DNA of 64,000 nucleotides, taken from contig CP034986.1 of NCBI GenBank assembly GCA_004026145.2, positions 13,017,804-13,081,803 of the forward strand, read 5' to 3'. Under the pieces are notes generated by a model. It ran no database searches. It saw only the letters and a list, made by a program, of their open reading frames with translations, and was not told the origin of the DNA. This DNA is from Takifugu bimaculatus. Its lineage: Eukaryota; Chordata; Actinopteri; Tetraodontiformes; Tetraodontidae. A program made the translations under genes and the position numbers. Shown in pieces: positions 49,572 through 62,520 of this stretch; the first letter of the stretch is position 1, and every line of letters begins with the position of its first letter.

Positions 49572-49865
49572 CAAATCAGCCAAACCTATGTTTTATCTCC
49601 TCTTTACGATTCTGCCTGGCAGATGAGCCAGTTTCTGCCTCCTGCTCTACATTCTGATTTATTAAATGACACTTTTGCTTTGCTGCTTTTATTTTAAGGA
49701 AATGTCGCCTCGTCCCCCAAAACTCAACAGTAACGTGATAAACCCCACCCACGTGTGTCTGGTGATATGTAAGGAAAGGTGACGCGTCGTCCTTTGCATT
49801 CGCCACTGGATCCACTCACACAATTACAGAGTTGATGACCCATCTGTCTGTGATTGACTGACGGG

Positions 49866-49896
49866 TGTGTGTGTGTGTGTGTGCGTGTGTGTGTGT
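49866..49896. repeat. (GT)15 microsatellite
   Basis: GT run with one GCGT interruption. Confidence 0.92.
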
Positions 49897-50040
49897 TCAC
49901 CCCAAACTCCTCTATCCAGTGACAGTTTTCTTTTGCTGCTCGCGTCAGTGTTTTCAGAGCTAATGCAGCCCGAAACAACTGAAGAGCTCTTGAAGCAGTT
50001 TGCCAACTTCAGAACCAATTTCATTCAATTAGATAATTCC

Positions 50041-50168
50041 CCCTCCTTTCCTCTTAGCATCCCTCTCTCTCCCTCTCACCATCTTTCTGTCCCTTCTTCC
50101 ATCTCTGTCTCCCTCTCTTCATGTCTCTGCCTCTCTTTTCCTCTCTCTCCCTTCTTCACTCTTTTGTT
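50041..50168. repeat. polypyrimidine tract
   Basis: About 125 bases of mostly C and T; similar to 20021-20250. Confidence 0.6.
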
Positions 50169-50238
50169 CTTCAGAATTAGTCATTTGTGACATTAACTAC
50201 AAACTGGTTTGAAAATGGGCCCAGTAAGACAAACCCAG

Positions 50239-50239
<1 letters not shown>

Positions 50240-50270
<31 letters not shown>
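50240..50270. repeat. (GT)15 microsatellite
   Basis: Pure GT run; a short CA-rich stretch follows at 50289-50311. Confidence 0.92.
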
Positions 50271-52342
50271 TATGCTTGCATACAGAAAACACACAAACAC
50301 ACGCACACACATCGCTCCATTTTCTGCCTATTAACGGTGTGTGTTGCCAGGCGATAGGACAGGTGATAGCATCTGACGCGATGCTATCTGTTATCGAAGT
50401 ACACACGTCCTTCAGGCCTCCATCGAGCTATCGCTCCTCTCATCTCTCCTTTAATCTCTCTCGCATCCTCCTCCCTCTTGTGCTAACCTTGCCTCGCATC
50501 ACTTCTTGCTCTGCTTGCTCTTCTTCCTCATTTTTTTCTTGCATTGACAGCTTTTATCCTTTCAGATCAGATCACTCTTCCTTTTCATTTCTGATTTGAG
50601 GAACTTGGGAATAAATGGCTTGAGTCCATCTGGTTTTCCTGACTTGATGCAACAGAGCTCCCACAGTTCCCACAATAACCTCAATTATTTTCATTCAGTG
50701 ACAGATTTGTGTCATGATTTTGTTCTTCTGGCCAGTCAAACATTTAGCACCACCATCCCAACCATTCCTAAAACTTGGAGAAGACCTAACCCATCTGCAG
50801 GGACTTTTAGAGCCTGAGCTTAAATTTTACAGGAAGGTTCTTGAGGAAAACTCTCTCCAACCCTTACAAAAGTGACTGTTTTTGAAAATGCGTTTATTGG
50901 TCAGTTAGTGGTCGCAAACAGCTCATTAATATTTAAAAGACATCATAGCCGAGCAACGCACAATAAAGCTCCGGCTTAACAATCTTTATTGTGCTGAAAC
51001 GGAAACCAACTGCCCCCTTGAAGGTGACAGTACATGCGACTAGGCTTGCGCACCAGATACTAACACGTGCGCGCTAAAGCTAATCTCTGAAAAAAAACCC
51101 TACATTTTTCTTCAAGTGGTCTCTTCAGGTAAAAGGCTAAATGGGCTGATCTCTTCCATCAAGGATGTCTGCTAAGTATTGTACCGAGAGGGCGAAGACG
51201 GCTTTTCTATCCTCCTCTTGTACCTCTCTCCAGCTTTCTTCATCACATACACATCAGGCTCCTCCAGGAGGCAATCAAGCTCTTGTGGAAAGGTTGGAGG
51301 AGTTCAGCGGAACCGTGTGCTGCGAGTGCTTACTTGAGTCAGGAGGTTGTGTCTTCGCCTCCTCCTTTCCATCACCTCTAATCATCCTCCATTACCCCGT
51401 TTGGGTCTGAGAGACACCACGTCTGATAGAAACTGGCCAAGTTTAACCCAAATTAAAGCAATTCTGGCAATTTTATCCAATTTTATGCCAGAAAATGGGC
51501 GAGGGGAGGGCCTGGGGGTCGACGATCACCCATCGGTTTTACCTGTTATAAACTCCCACAGACCCCCCCATCGAAACATAAACCAGAGTCCCCTACATGT
51601 TTGTGGCTGTTTCGGTGACATGAACTCTCGTAAAGGTTTCATTTTTATCCCCACCGTTTTTGACTCATGTCATTAATAAACCAAAAACCTCTCATGAGAA
51701 TGCTAAAAAGCTAAAGCTAAAGCTGCGCACATCTGGAGTAATTGCTGTTTTTCCGGACATCCACAGTGACCATGATTACTTGTATGCACGCACGTCCCTG
51801 TGACTAATGTCCATTTGCATATGAATACTGCCTGCGCACGTGTGTTCATGTGCGCACTATAAGAGCATCCTCAGAGAAGCACAGGGGGCTGAGGTGACTG
51901 AACAAACTGGGAGATGGAGAGATTAAGGCGGTGACAGGTGAAATGGTTGATGGGAAGGAAGATGGGCGAGAAGATGGGTGAGGGCAAAGGGGAGGCCAGG
52001 GGTGAGGGCGAGGCTTGAAGGAGCGATGGAGAGAGAGAGGAGGAATGAGAGGGCTCTTAGGAGGAAGAGGGGGGGTTAATTACTCAAGCTCCTTCTCCAG
52101 ATTTTCTCTGTAATGACGGCATGCTGAAGATTTCATATCGGTATAAATATATGTTTTCTTCTTTTTGACCTGTTGGCTTTGACCGTTGGATTTGAGTGTT
52201 AACTGTGACCGGCAAGTTTGTCAGGTTGTTGGGTTAAATGTTTGAGGCCCCTGCAATTCCACTGGAACCAAGAAGGGCCAGAAATCCCAAATATGCAGGG
52301 TCTGATACTGTGTCCCCGAACACAGAAAAGAAGAACAATAAT
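50271..52342. other. gene-free sequence
   Basis: Holds the 50958-50994 hairpin and a GA-rich stretch at 51890-52075. No exon recognised. Confidence 0.45.
50958..50994. repeat. 11-bp hairpin carrying poly(A) signals on both strands
   Basis: GCACAATAAAG (50958-50968) and CTTTATTGTGC (50984-50994) pair perfectly around a 15-base loop. AATAAA is present on the plus strand (50962-50967) and on the minus strand (50985-50990). Confidence 0.7.
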
Positions 52343-52346
52343 GGGT

Positions 52347-52416
52347 AGGAGGAGGAAGAGGAGGAGGAGGAGGAGGAGGAAGAGGAGGAGGAGGAGGAGG
52401 AGGAGGAGGAGGAGGA
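52347..52416. repeat. (GAG)n microsatellite
   Basis: About 23 GAG/GAA triplets; frames across it give poly-Arg or poly-Ser only. Confidence 0.95.
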
Positions 52417-53861
52417 CAGTGACGGCAACACTGGCAATCTTGTGAAAGAAATAAAAAAAACTGTTATATCACAACAAGGATGCAAACACTTGAAATATGA
52501 GCAATTGGAAAGAAAAACAAGCTAACAAATAGCATGAGAACTTGCTCAAAAAGTCTGTAATATAGTAGCTCTGAGCTAAAATGAGCAGATTTGAGCCTAA
52601 ATAACTGCATCAACTGGCTTTGAACCTAAAAACAAGAAGATTAGCTCTACAAGGCTGCTTCTGACAGTGATGATGTATGTGCCAACCCATCACTGTGCCC
52701 TTGTCAAAACACTATGACTGTACCAGCTGATGGATGGATGTGTATAAAGAGATGAAGACAAAAGAAAGGATAAGTGGATGGATAGAGTGATGGATGAAGG
52801 CAGAGTTGGATGTCCAAGCTGGAATAACTGATGGAAAAGAGGGTGGATCAGGAGGAGATTCTGCTCCTATGGCAGCCCGGCTGATAACTGGTGCTCCACG
52901 CATCTTTTTAGTGATAAATTGCTCTCTGGTTCCCTGCAGGAGGAGCAAAAACCTCTCATCCGTCTCTTTTCCCACTGTCCTCACCGTCCCCAGGTCTCCT
53001 TTACACTGTGGGACCCTGTTCACCGACCAGAGTTTAAAAAAATGAATTCAAGAAGAGGCAAAGCTTCATCATTCATGTTGGTGGGAGGCTGGCCAGAACT
53101 TTCAGAAATGGACTAAAAACCTGACTAAAACGGCCACCATGGAGGAATCAGGAGACAAACCAAGAATAATAGTTCTGGAATTGATTTCAGCTGCTGAAAT
53201 GACCAACAGGCTCAAGTTAATATCAGATTTCTGTGGAGCCTCTTGAAGCTGAAGGTTAATATCGTCTTGATTATTCAAAACAAAAGAATAAATCGACGTT
53301 TGTTTTGCACGGCTCACTTGACTGGCAAACTTCTCAAGGCGAGTGTACTCATCTCGTCTCCCTAGTGACCAATTCCAAACAATCATCCATCTCGAGGAAG
53401 CGTCTCCAAGACACACACTCCATCCTGAGAGCTCCGTCTGCCTTCCTGTCCTCCTACCTCCTTGTTTTCCCTCTTTCCTCCTTCCTCCCCTGGGCGCATT
53501 ATCCCTGTAAAGCCGTCTGGTTCCCAGTCAGCGTACCATCCTCAGCAGAGTGTTTAATTTCAATGAGTCTGCTTGTGTTTGCTCTGCGGGGACATTCTTT
53601 GTAGCGTCGAGAGTGTCACCTTTTAAGAAGAACAGCAATCAAACAAGATTTTCTTCCATCCTCGGCTCATCCCACACTCTTCTCATCTTTGCAGAGGATT
53701 AACCGATTTATTTGTTCTTCTCCTTTGTGTACTTGTTCTATCATCTCATCTGTCAGCCTCCCTTTCATGTCCTTTTCTGCGGTCTTAGCTGCTGCTAGCC
53801 TGCAATATTCTCTAATATTTTGGAATTTGTTAGAGGCACTTTGGATGAAAAATGGGCAAAC
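52417..53861. other. gene-free sequence
   Basis: Unique sequence. No exon recognised. Confidence 0.4.
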
Positions 53862-53901
53862 ACACACACACACACACACAAATACATACATATATATGTA
53901 T

Positions 53902-53929
<28 letters not shown>
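53862..53929. repeat. two (CA)n runs separated by an AT-rich core
   Basis: CA runs at 53862-53881 and 53902-53928 flank ATACATACATATATATGTATAC, itself near-palindromic. Confidence 0.93.
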
Positions 53930-53932
<3 letters not shown>

Positions 53933-53975
53933 AAGAGAGAGAGCGAGCTTTTTAGTGCTTTTCTACAATGATTGG

Positions 53976-53989
53976 CCACCAGGTGGCGT
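53976..53989 (+). promoter_or_regulatory. CTCF-like motif
   Basis: CCACCAGGTGGCGT matches 13 of 14 positions of the CTCF core CCASYAGRKGGCRS. Confidence 0.4.
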
Positions 53990-56900
53990 TCAGTACAATC
54001 AATCATGATCATTTTTATTTTAAGCTACACTGAAGGAAAATTGTTGCACTTGTGTTCTTGATTCTGTCGGAAGACAAAAGCTAAAAAATGCTATATGCTA
54101 ACTGGAAATTAACACATGATTTCCACCCCCCAAATGGACCTTGAAAGATAGGCAGAGAGCAGCCCGCATGTGACAAAAGAAATGGATCTCCAGTCTGCTT
54201 TGGATCATCCCCAAGAATCTCTACAACAATGTCCACTTCCTGGATTTTCTATTCAACCGGCAGGAAGACTAAGAAAGGAAACTCTCCTCCTTTTCTATTT
54301 GACTTTCCAATCCACTTGAAAGGCATTACTCCCCAATTTCCCAGGCCACAGGAGAAACACATTGTTCTAGCAAGTATGAATAGAAATGAAGAAAAAATAA
54401 GTTAGGGACCCAAACTTTTTTTTTCTTTTTCTTTTTTTTTTCTTTATACTGAATCCACTTTTTAAAAAGAGTCTTCTTCCGTGGAGTCCAAAACGATGAG
54501 CCGGGGAATAAACTTCGACTAATGCTCTTCCATGTTTTCCTTCAAAAGGGCCTTCAGTAGAAAGAACTTCTGTCTTGGCTGCCATGGCGCCGTATAGACA
54601 GACGGTATGGCACTAGAAAGAGACGTGTCAGAAACCATATGCTCGCTTGAACACAATGGCTCTCGCTTCGCCGCGGCTATCCTCAAGACGACGCAGGCAG
54701 ACTCGCACAAACACACTCAGGTGGAGGCGTGGACACAGAAGTCCTCGCCAGTGCATCCTATATGAAATGCCGTATGCTCCAGGTGAGGGTGTGATCAGAT
54801 TGCATCTTTCCACATGCTATTGTTCTTCCCTCACATTTTGTGGCTGCTTCCTTTCTTTCTTTTGGCACTTTGTCTCCATCTCTCCTCTGCTCCGTTGCCA
54901 CGGAGTGAAAACTGGACACATGGGACAGACCGGAGTCTCTTCGCCATCCCTTGGTGCTGCATGCATGTGAGTGTGTGTGTTGATTTGATGTGTGTGAATG
55001 TACCAGTCAGTAAGATAGATGGCCACAGCTGTCAAGTTCACACCCCCTATAGCCTCGATGCCGTACCGTTGTTAACCTGGAAGCGTTCCTCAACGCCGCG
55101 GCCCAAGTCCTTCCTGTTTGGAGCCACTCCAGCGTGAGACAGCTTGCCTCCACACATACACCAACACACAGACAAACACATAAAGCTGAAGAAAGGTTTC
55201 ACTCTACTCGATGAACCATGAGAGAGAAAGTATCGGTGAGGGTCACGTGTGCCTTCTGCTGGCTGAAATACGTGCAGGCAAAAACTAGATTTAATTAATT
55301 TATTATTCAATTTGATTCACTTGAAATATTGCATTACAAACTGAATTTGAATTTGTATTGGTTCATTTCAGTTACTGCATTAAAAAACAGAAGCTGAAAG
55401 TAATAATTTGAAAGTGAATTTACTCGTTGGGAATGTATATATTTTTACAGTCAGCTTTTACAATTCCAGTTCTGGTTTTAAAATTCCAATTCAGCTGACT
55501 GTATCCGACGTCATTCACCATTCATCCTATAAACCATTTTTCTACAACTTCAATGAGATCAGAAACATTATATTAAGGTTGAAAAAATATATGGTGGTGC
55601 TGTGAGGTACAACTGCCTCCATGGTCCTCCTATTTTCTATCATGACTTTATAGATGATGTCATCATGAAATAACCTTCACCTCGCTGTGGCCACATGAAC
55701 CCGTTTTAACTCGAAATGATTTAGTTTCTTTTGGAGAAAGTTCAGAGCAGCACGTCAGCATCTTCCTCTTTAGAAACTCTTCCTCATCTCACCTCATAAT
55801 GTATGAAAGATCAACAATAAATGAATCACGAGTCGTATGAATAAAAACAAAGACGGTGTGACCGGTGCCTCCCCGGACAAACCGCTGCCTGCACGTGCGA
55901 GTGTGTGTGTTGCCTCTGCTCACTGCGTGCTGCAGGCTTATGTGAATGTGGATGTGGTAGTGATGGTGGTGGGGTGCTGTGGTGCAGAAGCGTGCCACAA
56001 CAGGGGCCCTTGTTGGGCGTTGAAGCCTGGGGCCTTGCCTGAAGGCACAGCCCGTCTGGAGGAGCCCTTGGCTGGGCAGCAGCTAAATAAAAGATGGGAG
56101 GGAAGTGTCAGTCTGGAAGGCCACTCGTGCTGGGAGGCCCCACATCTCAACGCTGAAGACAAGCAGATGTTAGATGAGACAGGAAGGACAGAAGGAAAAA
56201 AAACAGCTGAAGGATAAAAAGTAGATTTATATCATTTTATCCAGCCGCTTTACTTCAAAATGAACTTTCTGAGCTTTGTCCAGCATTTATTATATTGTGG
56301 ACTAATTTTCTCCGAAGGTTGAACATGTCTGAGCCATTTTAATTCATATATTAATATTTTGCCCTGTATAAATATACAAATGGATATTTTTAACCCCACA
56401 TTACTATAAATTCAGTTGTGAGATGCCCTGGTATTCCTAGATTGTAGGTTACTATTGCAGCCATTACCACAACCAAACATCTAGAAACACTAATCACCTT
56501 CATCAGTTGTTGGAGATTTTTGCCTATTCCTCCTTGCATAACTAAGCCAGATGAGCCAGGTGGAAGGGACATCTGAGATTATTGTCAAAAATTCACTATA
56601 CCAGAGAACTTGTAGTTTGTTGGAAAAAATGGAGCTGTCCAGGAGCATCATTGGATACATTGACAGGGTCAGCATTCATGAACACCCCCCCTCCCAGCCA
56701 GTTATGCTTGAATCTGATGTTATCAACTTCCTCTGTGATACCAATCTTGTGACTATCTAAAAGCTGCTAGTTCGGAAGCCTGCACCACGTTGGGACAGAA
56801 ATGGGGAAGTTGGTGACACACCCAGCCATCAACTTTCAGTTGAAAAGCTGAAAGTTTCTCATTCTTATTAGGTCTCATTGTACCATAGCTACAAGTGAGG

Positions 56901-59190
56901 CCATAGAACCCAAAAGGTCGAGATGAGACCATGCACGACCATGAGACCATTTCTGAAGTAGGAGAGGAACACACACACTCTCTCTCCCTCTGCCTGTCCA
57001 TCAGCATGGCTCTGAAAGAGACAGAGTCTGTGTCCAGCTAGTGAGATTTCTTTAGAGATTTCTTTCTCCACAGCCTGAGCTGAGATCCCACTTGAAACCG
57101 AATCCACCATGCAGTTGAATTTGGGTGGATGGGAGGTAAACTGCATTCTACAAGCTTTAAGAACTGTTTCCAGCACACAAGGATTGGCTGTCATTGCTTG
57201 AACCTTCTCACTTGATTGAAGATTACAGCAACGGTGCCCTGTGCTGGAGAAGAGGGTAGCCATAAAGGCGGGGGTGAGAGCCTCGATGAAGGGCTTTGAT
57301 TCAGGTTTGTTTTTGGTTTTTCCTGAATGGCTTTTACTCTCCTGGTAAGGAGATTGAGAGAGGAGGGTTGGCAGTGGAGGCAGCAACAATCTGTAGCCTC
57401 CTCTCCAGTGTTATCGCTAGTGATGCATGACTCGGGGTTAGTGAGGGCATTTTTGGTGGCCATACTTACGATGCAGAGTCGGTGACAGAATGACAGAAAA
57501 GATTATTGACAGAAATGGGGGAAAAAAACCATACCAATGGGCAAGAGTGGGAGGGCACCTCTTTATTTTTTACCACTGCTAACACAGGCCCAAGACATCA
57601 GCCACGCTACCACAGAGGTGAGCTGTGAAGCCGACAGCCACCACTCCCAGTAGCAGGTGTAGCCCTGCCAGCAGAAGAGAAAGCTCAAGGGGCTGTTCTA
57701 GACCAATCGAAGGAAGGCTTCCCAGGGTTAAGCTACCAGTCCTTAGAAGGAGTTACCTCATCAACAAGAGGACTGTTAAGCAGGCAATGGATCCAGTTGA
57801 CTGAGGTGAACTTATGTGTAATTCATTGCCTACACTGCCTTGTATATATAGAGAGGGGGGTTCTCTAGTCATTGGTCTGTCTCTGACAGTTGGGTTGTCA
57901 TTGGAGCGTCTGTATTTCAATTGCTGAGAGCACTTTCCCACAGGCTGAGAGCACTTTCCCACAGGCTGAGATACATACAAACATAGTTAGAATGAGAACA
58001 ATCTGAAATTGAATCAAGGAGAACACATGAACTTTAAATGAACTTAAGGTAAAATGTAAATGAACGCTTGTGTTTGTGTCGCGTATTTAGGGTGGTCATT
58101 CATTCTCGCTCCTCTGTTCCTCCATCGAGCACACCTGCTTGATCTTGAGACATCACTTGAACGCCATACTTTTTTGTAGTTGCAGTACCGCGAGTGACCA
58201 CTGGGAAACATAGACACGAGGTTGAGAATGGACACTGAGTTATTCTACATTTCTACTTTGATCAAATTTTTAAAAAAATAAAAAAAGGAATTGTAGGTTA
58301 AAGCTTGATTTAGGTGTTTACTGTCTGATCGCCATCACTTTTCCTGATGTTAGAAAGTGTGCGAACAGATGAGAAGCTACAGTGTGTCTGTTTGCTTTGT
58401 ATCTGAATGGAACTTGAAGAGCATTGTGATGTTCCAGGAACACTCTGATCTCCATTATTCTCTGACCTCTTCAGGAGCATTCACGTGTATTCATGAATGC
58501 GCCATCAGGTGTCAAAAATAACAAGGTTGCCAATTCTTTTCACAATGTTAAAAGCTAACCTGTGCTGGCGCTCATTTTGTTCACACAATGTTCAGCTGCT
58601 GTCATGAACAACCACAACAGGAAGAATTTATAAAATGTAATGAAATCAGGAAATTTGGGGTTAATCTGCTGATAATCCTCAAAATCGTGAAATTTACTGA
58701 GTGATAACCACTAAAAAGTAAACTCCAAATGGAGGCAGGGAAGTATGGAGGGAAGCACAGCGGGAATCTCTACAGAAGACAGAAAGTGGACAATGGAACT
58801 GCATTAGTTATCTCATCCTCTCAGTGTTAGCTGAAAGAATTGAAGGGTTTAGTATATATGCAAATCATTGACACAGGCACCGGATTATCACTGCGCTCTG
58901 CCAAGAGTCCTCTCTGCCCAACCAATCTCTCCTTTACCTTTTCTCTCATCACTGAGAAATCCCTCTTTATCTACACAATTCCCCCTTTCTCATTTCTTGG
59001 GGTGTCTCTGTACATCCGTGCCCTGCCACTGTATCAATGAACACTGAAGAAGACACACGTGCAGGTTTACATCTGTACTGCAAGCTAATGACAAATGATT
59101 GGCAATCATAGTCAGAAAGCTGAATAATTAATTTAACAGGAGGTATAAAGGATGAATGTTTAAGAGAGTGAGTGAGGGATGGATTTAGAG
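53990..59190. other. gene-free sequence with short tandem duplication
   Basis: Unique sequence with poly-T/TTTC at 54416-54443 and two adjacent 21-base copies (CTGAGAGCACTTTCCCACAGG) at 57924-57944 and 57945-57965. A 166-codon minus frame at 56889-57389 has no recognisable family. Confidence 0.4.
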
Positions 59191-59192
59191 GG

Positions 59193-59295
<103 letters not shown>

Positions 59296-59389
59296 GCCAC
59301 TGTTTCCAGCACAGTGGGGGGAACAAATTCAAGCTCTGAGGTTATCTCGCTCATCCACAGTGGCTGCTGTGTAAATATTTAACTAAAGA

Positions 59390-59392
<3 letters not shown>

Positions 59393-59461
<69 letters not shown>

Positions 59462-59467
59462 ACACAC
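59393..59467. repeat. (CA)n microsatellite
   Basis: CA run with one GA interruption near 59457. Confidence 0.96.
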
Positions 59468-59764
59468 TCCTCTCCCTCTCTCTCTCTCTCTGTATCCGCT
59501 GCCCCAGCTGAGGCTCTGGTTTGTGGATATGAAGCCTTCAGCCAGATCCTGGATCTCTGCTGGTTGAGTGAGGACCAGGACCAGGCATCAGACGCGTTTT
59601 CTGTTTTACTGGGCAACATCTTCATCTTTGTGTTATAAACAAATATGAGGCCGTTCCTCAAATCAAGCAGTCAAATCTCTCAACATTTTGAGATTTAGTG
59701 ACTTGCATCAAACACTGATTTGCGAATGAATGCAAACCATCTATCAACCACAACTTTTCAAATT

Positions 59765-59822
59765 ATGGGGGAGCTAGAGTGTCCAGTGACCCTTGGCTGA
59801 GTCCTGCCCTAGAACCGCCACT
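59765..59822 (-). mobile_element. solo hAT-like terminus
   Basis: The minus strand from 59822 reads CAGTGGCGGTTCTAGGGCAG, the usual start of many hAT elements in fish. No matching second end with the same flank was seen nearby, so the element is truncated or the other end has decayed. Confidence 0.4.
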
Positions 59823-60440
59823 GACTCATCCCATGTAAGCAATGGTAACTAAGGGAGGAGTTACTGGCAAGCTTTCACTTCTGAAGCGAAATGTCCGATG
59901 AAAGGCATTCGCTGGCTGAATCTGTCAACATGAACAGTGAGCATCTTCAATTCTAATGTGCTCTTTGTCAACATTACTCTAAAGGATGATGTGACTATAT
60001 TTCTCAAATGCAGTCCTTTCTGTCGAGTTCTCCCTGATGATTTCCAACAGAAACTTGTCATGATTTCCTTCAGAATAACTTTTATGAAAATTGCTGAGAA
60101 AGCCATGTTTACACATCCATGGGAATAAACCGGCAAAGAAAGCTTGCCAGGCCTAGCAACTGTAACCATGCAGGGGCGGGAGTTTGGACTCAATTTAGAG
60201 TTCCTGATGACTGAGGGAGGTACACAGAGAAACCCCACAGAGCCACGGGGGGGTCATGCAAATCCCTGGACTCTGAACCAGAACCCTCTTGCTATAGGAG
60301 GCAAGTAAAATTAGGAAGACTGCTACATTGTGTGCGCCTTTTTCTTTTGTATATCATATTGTTAAGTCTTTATTGATTAACAGACATCAAGTGAAAATGG
60401 TCAGTGAAGATTCCCTGTTATAGTTTTTAGAATCCACATA

Positions 60441-60562
60441 TGTCAAACTTAGTCCTCGAGGGCCACGATCCAACCTGGTTTTCTGTCCTACCAGGTTGAA
60501 AATGCATTCAGTGGGATGGAAAACCCGGCTGGATCGTGGCCCTCGAGGACTGAGTTTGACAT
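60441..60562. mobile_element. 122-bp palindromic MITE-like element
   Basis: The 42-base arms 60441-60482 (starting TGTCAAACTTAGTCCTCGAG) and 60521-60562 are inverted repeats with three mismatches. CCTCGAGGGCC-type ends are common in fish repeats. No clear target duplication was seen. Confidence 0.65.
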
Positions 60563-60964
60563 GCCTGGTTGACACATTGGATAGTATGACTTTCCTCAGT
60601 CACAACACAGCTCCAGGCTATTTCAAGTCATATGGATATAAGTAATTGTACAGTAAAGAGTATTTATAAATATGTGGATAATTTTAATCCCCTTTGATTA
60701 TAGGAGATGATCTAACATGCGGAATGCAGGCTCAGATACTTTTGCTCGTTATTATTCCTCGCCCAGCCTCAGGCTATCGTCTCCTGCGAGACGCTACCTT
60801 AAACATCAGCCGTAATTGCCTCTGAACGATCATTTATGCACGCATAAAACAGAAAAACAAATCTTGACCTATTAATGTCTGTCTAGGTTTAATGTGTCCA
60901 TCTCTGCTATGAGTTTTGGCTTCTCTCAAGGCTCAAGCATCACATGCAGATTGGCTACAACAGG

Positions 60965-60965
<1 letters not shown>

Positions 60966-61033
<68 letters not shown>
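60966..61033. repeat. (GT)34 microsatellite
   Basis: Pure GT run. Confidence 0.97.
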
Positions 61034-61034
<1 letters not shown>

Positions 61035-62490
61035 ATTCACAGGAGTAGAAAAAGTGATTGTTAACAAGAATGAGGAATCACACTGGAACTAGTTCCCCAC
61101 AAATAAAGACATATTTACCTCCAAGATCTGCATCCAAAATGGTTTTGGTCATTGATGGTAGTTTATGGAAGTATTAATAATATATCTTGCAGTGCCAGAT
61201 ATATCTGGAGTCATTTTAAAAGACTCTAACCAAACGGGATGTGTTGCATCTAAGGGCACTTTTGCATGGGGATAGAATCAGTTTGATTGTGTTGCCCAAA
61301 ACGAGCACTGATAAGGAAGAACGAAGCACAGAGGAAAAAAACATAGCTCATCGATCTGCAAGAACCCTAAAAAGTGAACCATTCCCCTTCAACACATCTC
61401 CCATCTTCTCTTCGATTCATTCAATAATCCCTTCGCATTCACATTACACGCTCACCGAACCAGGATTCACTTGCAACACAACAGCCACGTTTTTAGAAGG
61501 AGCAGATTTTGCTGGTTTGATCTGCACCAATGTTGGGATGAGCCTTTACGCTAAATGCCTCCTCATTATGAAAAATGAAGCAAGACACTTAGTTTGCAGA
61601 GGTTGATAACAGCATCCGATTACAAACACGTCCTGTTGCCCAGTTCATCTATTGGTAAGGCCTCAGATGATCGTCATTCTGCCAGAATATGAGTTGGAAC
61701 TTAGACCTCTGGATGTGTATGTTACAGTGTTTGATGGAATTAAAGCATGACAGAGTTGATACAGGCCATTTTCATTAAGCACATTTAGCATTTTTCTGTG
61801 TGTGCGCACAATGACATAAACATGAGAAACACAAGCAAAACCACAACACTTCACTTCAAGAGTGATTTCAAAAATATGCAAACTGTAGGATGTTTTTATC
61901 ATTTCTCTGTTTGATCTAATCATTATACTGTGCATAAAAAACAGTGTGATAGAAACGCGGCTTCTGTCTCTCTCTTTCACAGCCAGGCTATGTCTCTCTC
62001 CCTCCTTGCAGATCCTGGTGTGAGGTCACAGGCAGTCGTCTTGTAGCATATGGAGCCATTTCCTTCCAAGAAAACCCGAGCCAGATGAGACCACGCAGGC
62101 ATCAGAGCAGGCACACACTCCAGGATGAAGAAGAGGCACAAACACACTCACGCGGTAACAGGAGTGCTATCTGATCTCCCTAGTCGCCTTCGCTGTGACC
62201 CAGAAGGCTCAATCTACTCGACTTGGAGTAATCTTGGTGTTAGGACACACACTTGTTCAATATGCTGTTAATCCACCATAGAGCAGCTGAAGAAGAAGAC
62301 GAGGAAGGAGTGTTTAAGCACACACACACAGACACACACACACGCGCGTGCGTGCACATACACACGCTTTGACGGATCGTCGTAATCTTAAATCTTATTT
62401 CTCAAAGACACGAGTTAAATGATATTGAGTAATCTTCAGCAGGCTACAGTTTGAGCTCTTGGACACACACCCATGAGCATATGCAAGACA

Positions 62491-62520
62491 TACACACACA
62501 CACACACACAAACACACACA
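62491..62520. repeat. (CA)n microsatellite
   Basis: CA run with one AA interruption; a second CA/CG-rich run is at 62319-62364. Confidence 0.9.

Noticed and set aside
56889..57389. 166-codon minus-strand frame with neighbours at 57191-57463
   Set aside because: No recognisable domain, no repeats or splice context; could be a decayed transposon but nothing supports a specific call.
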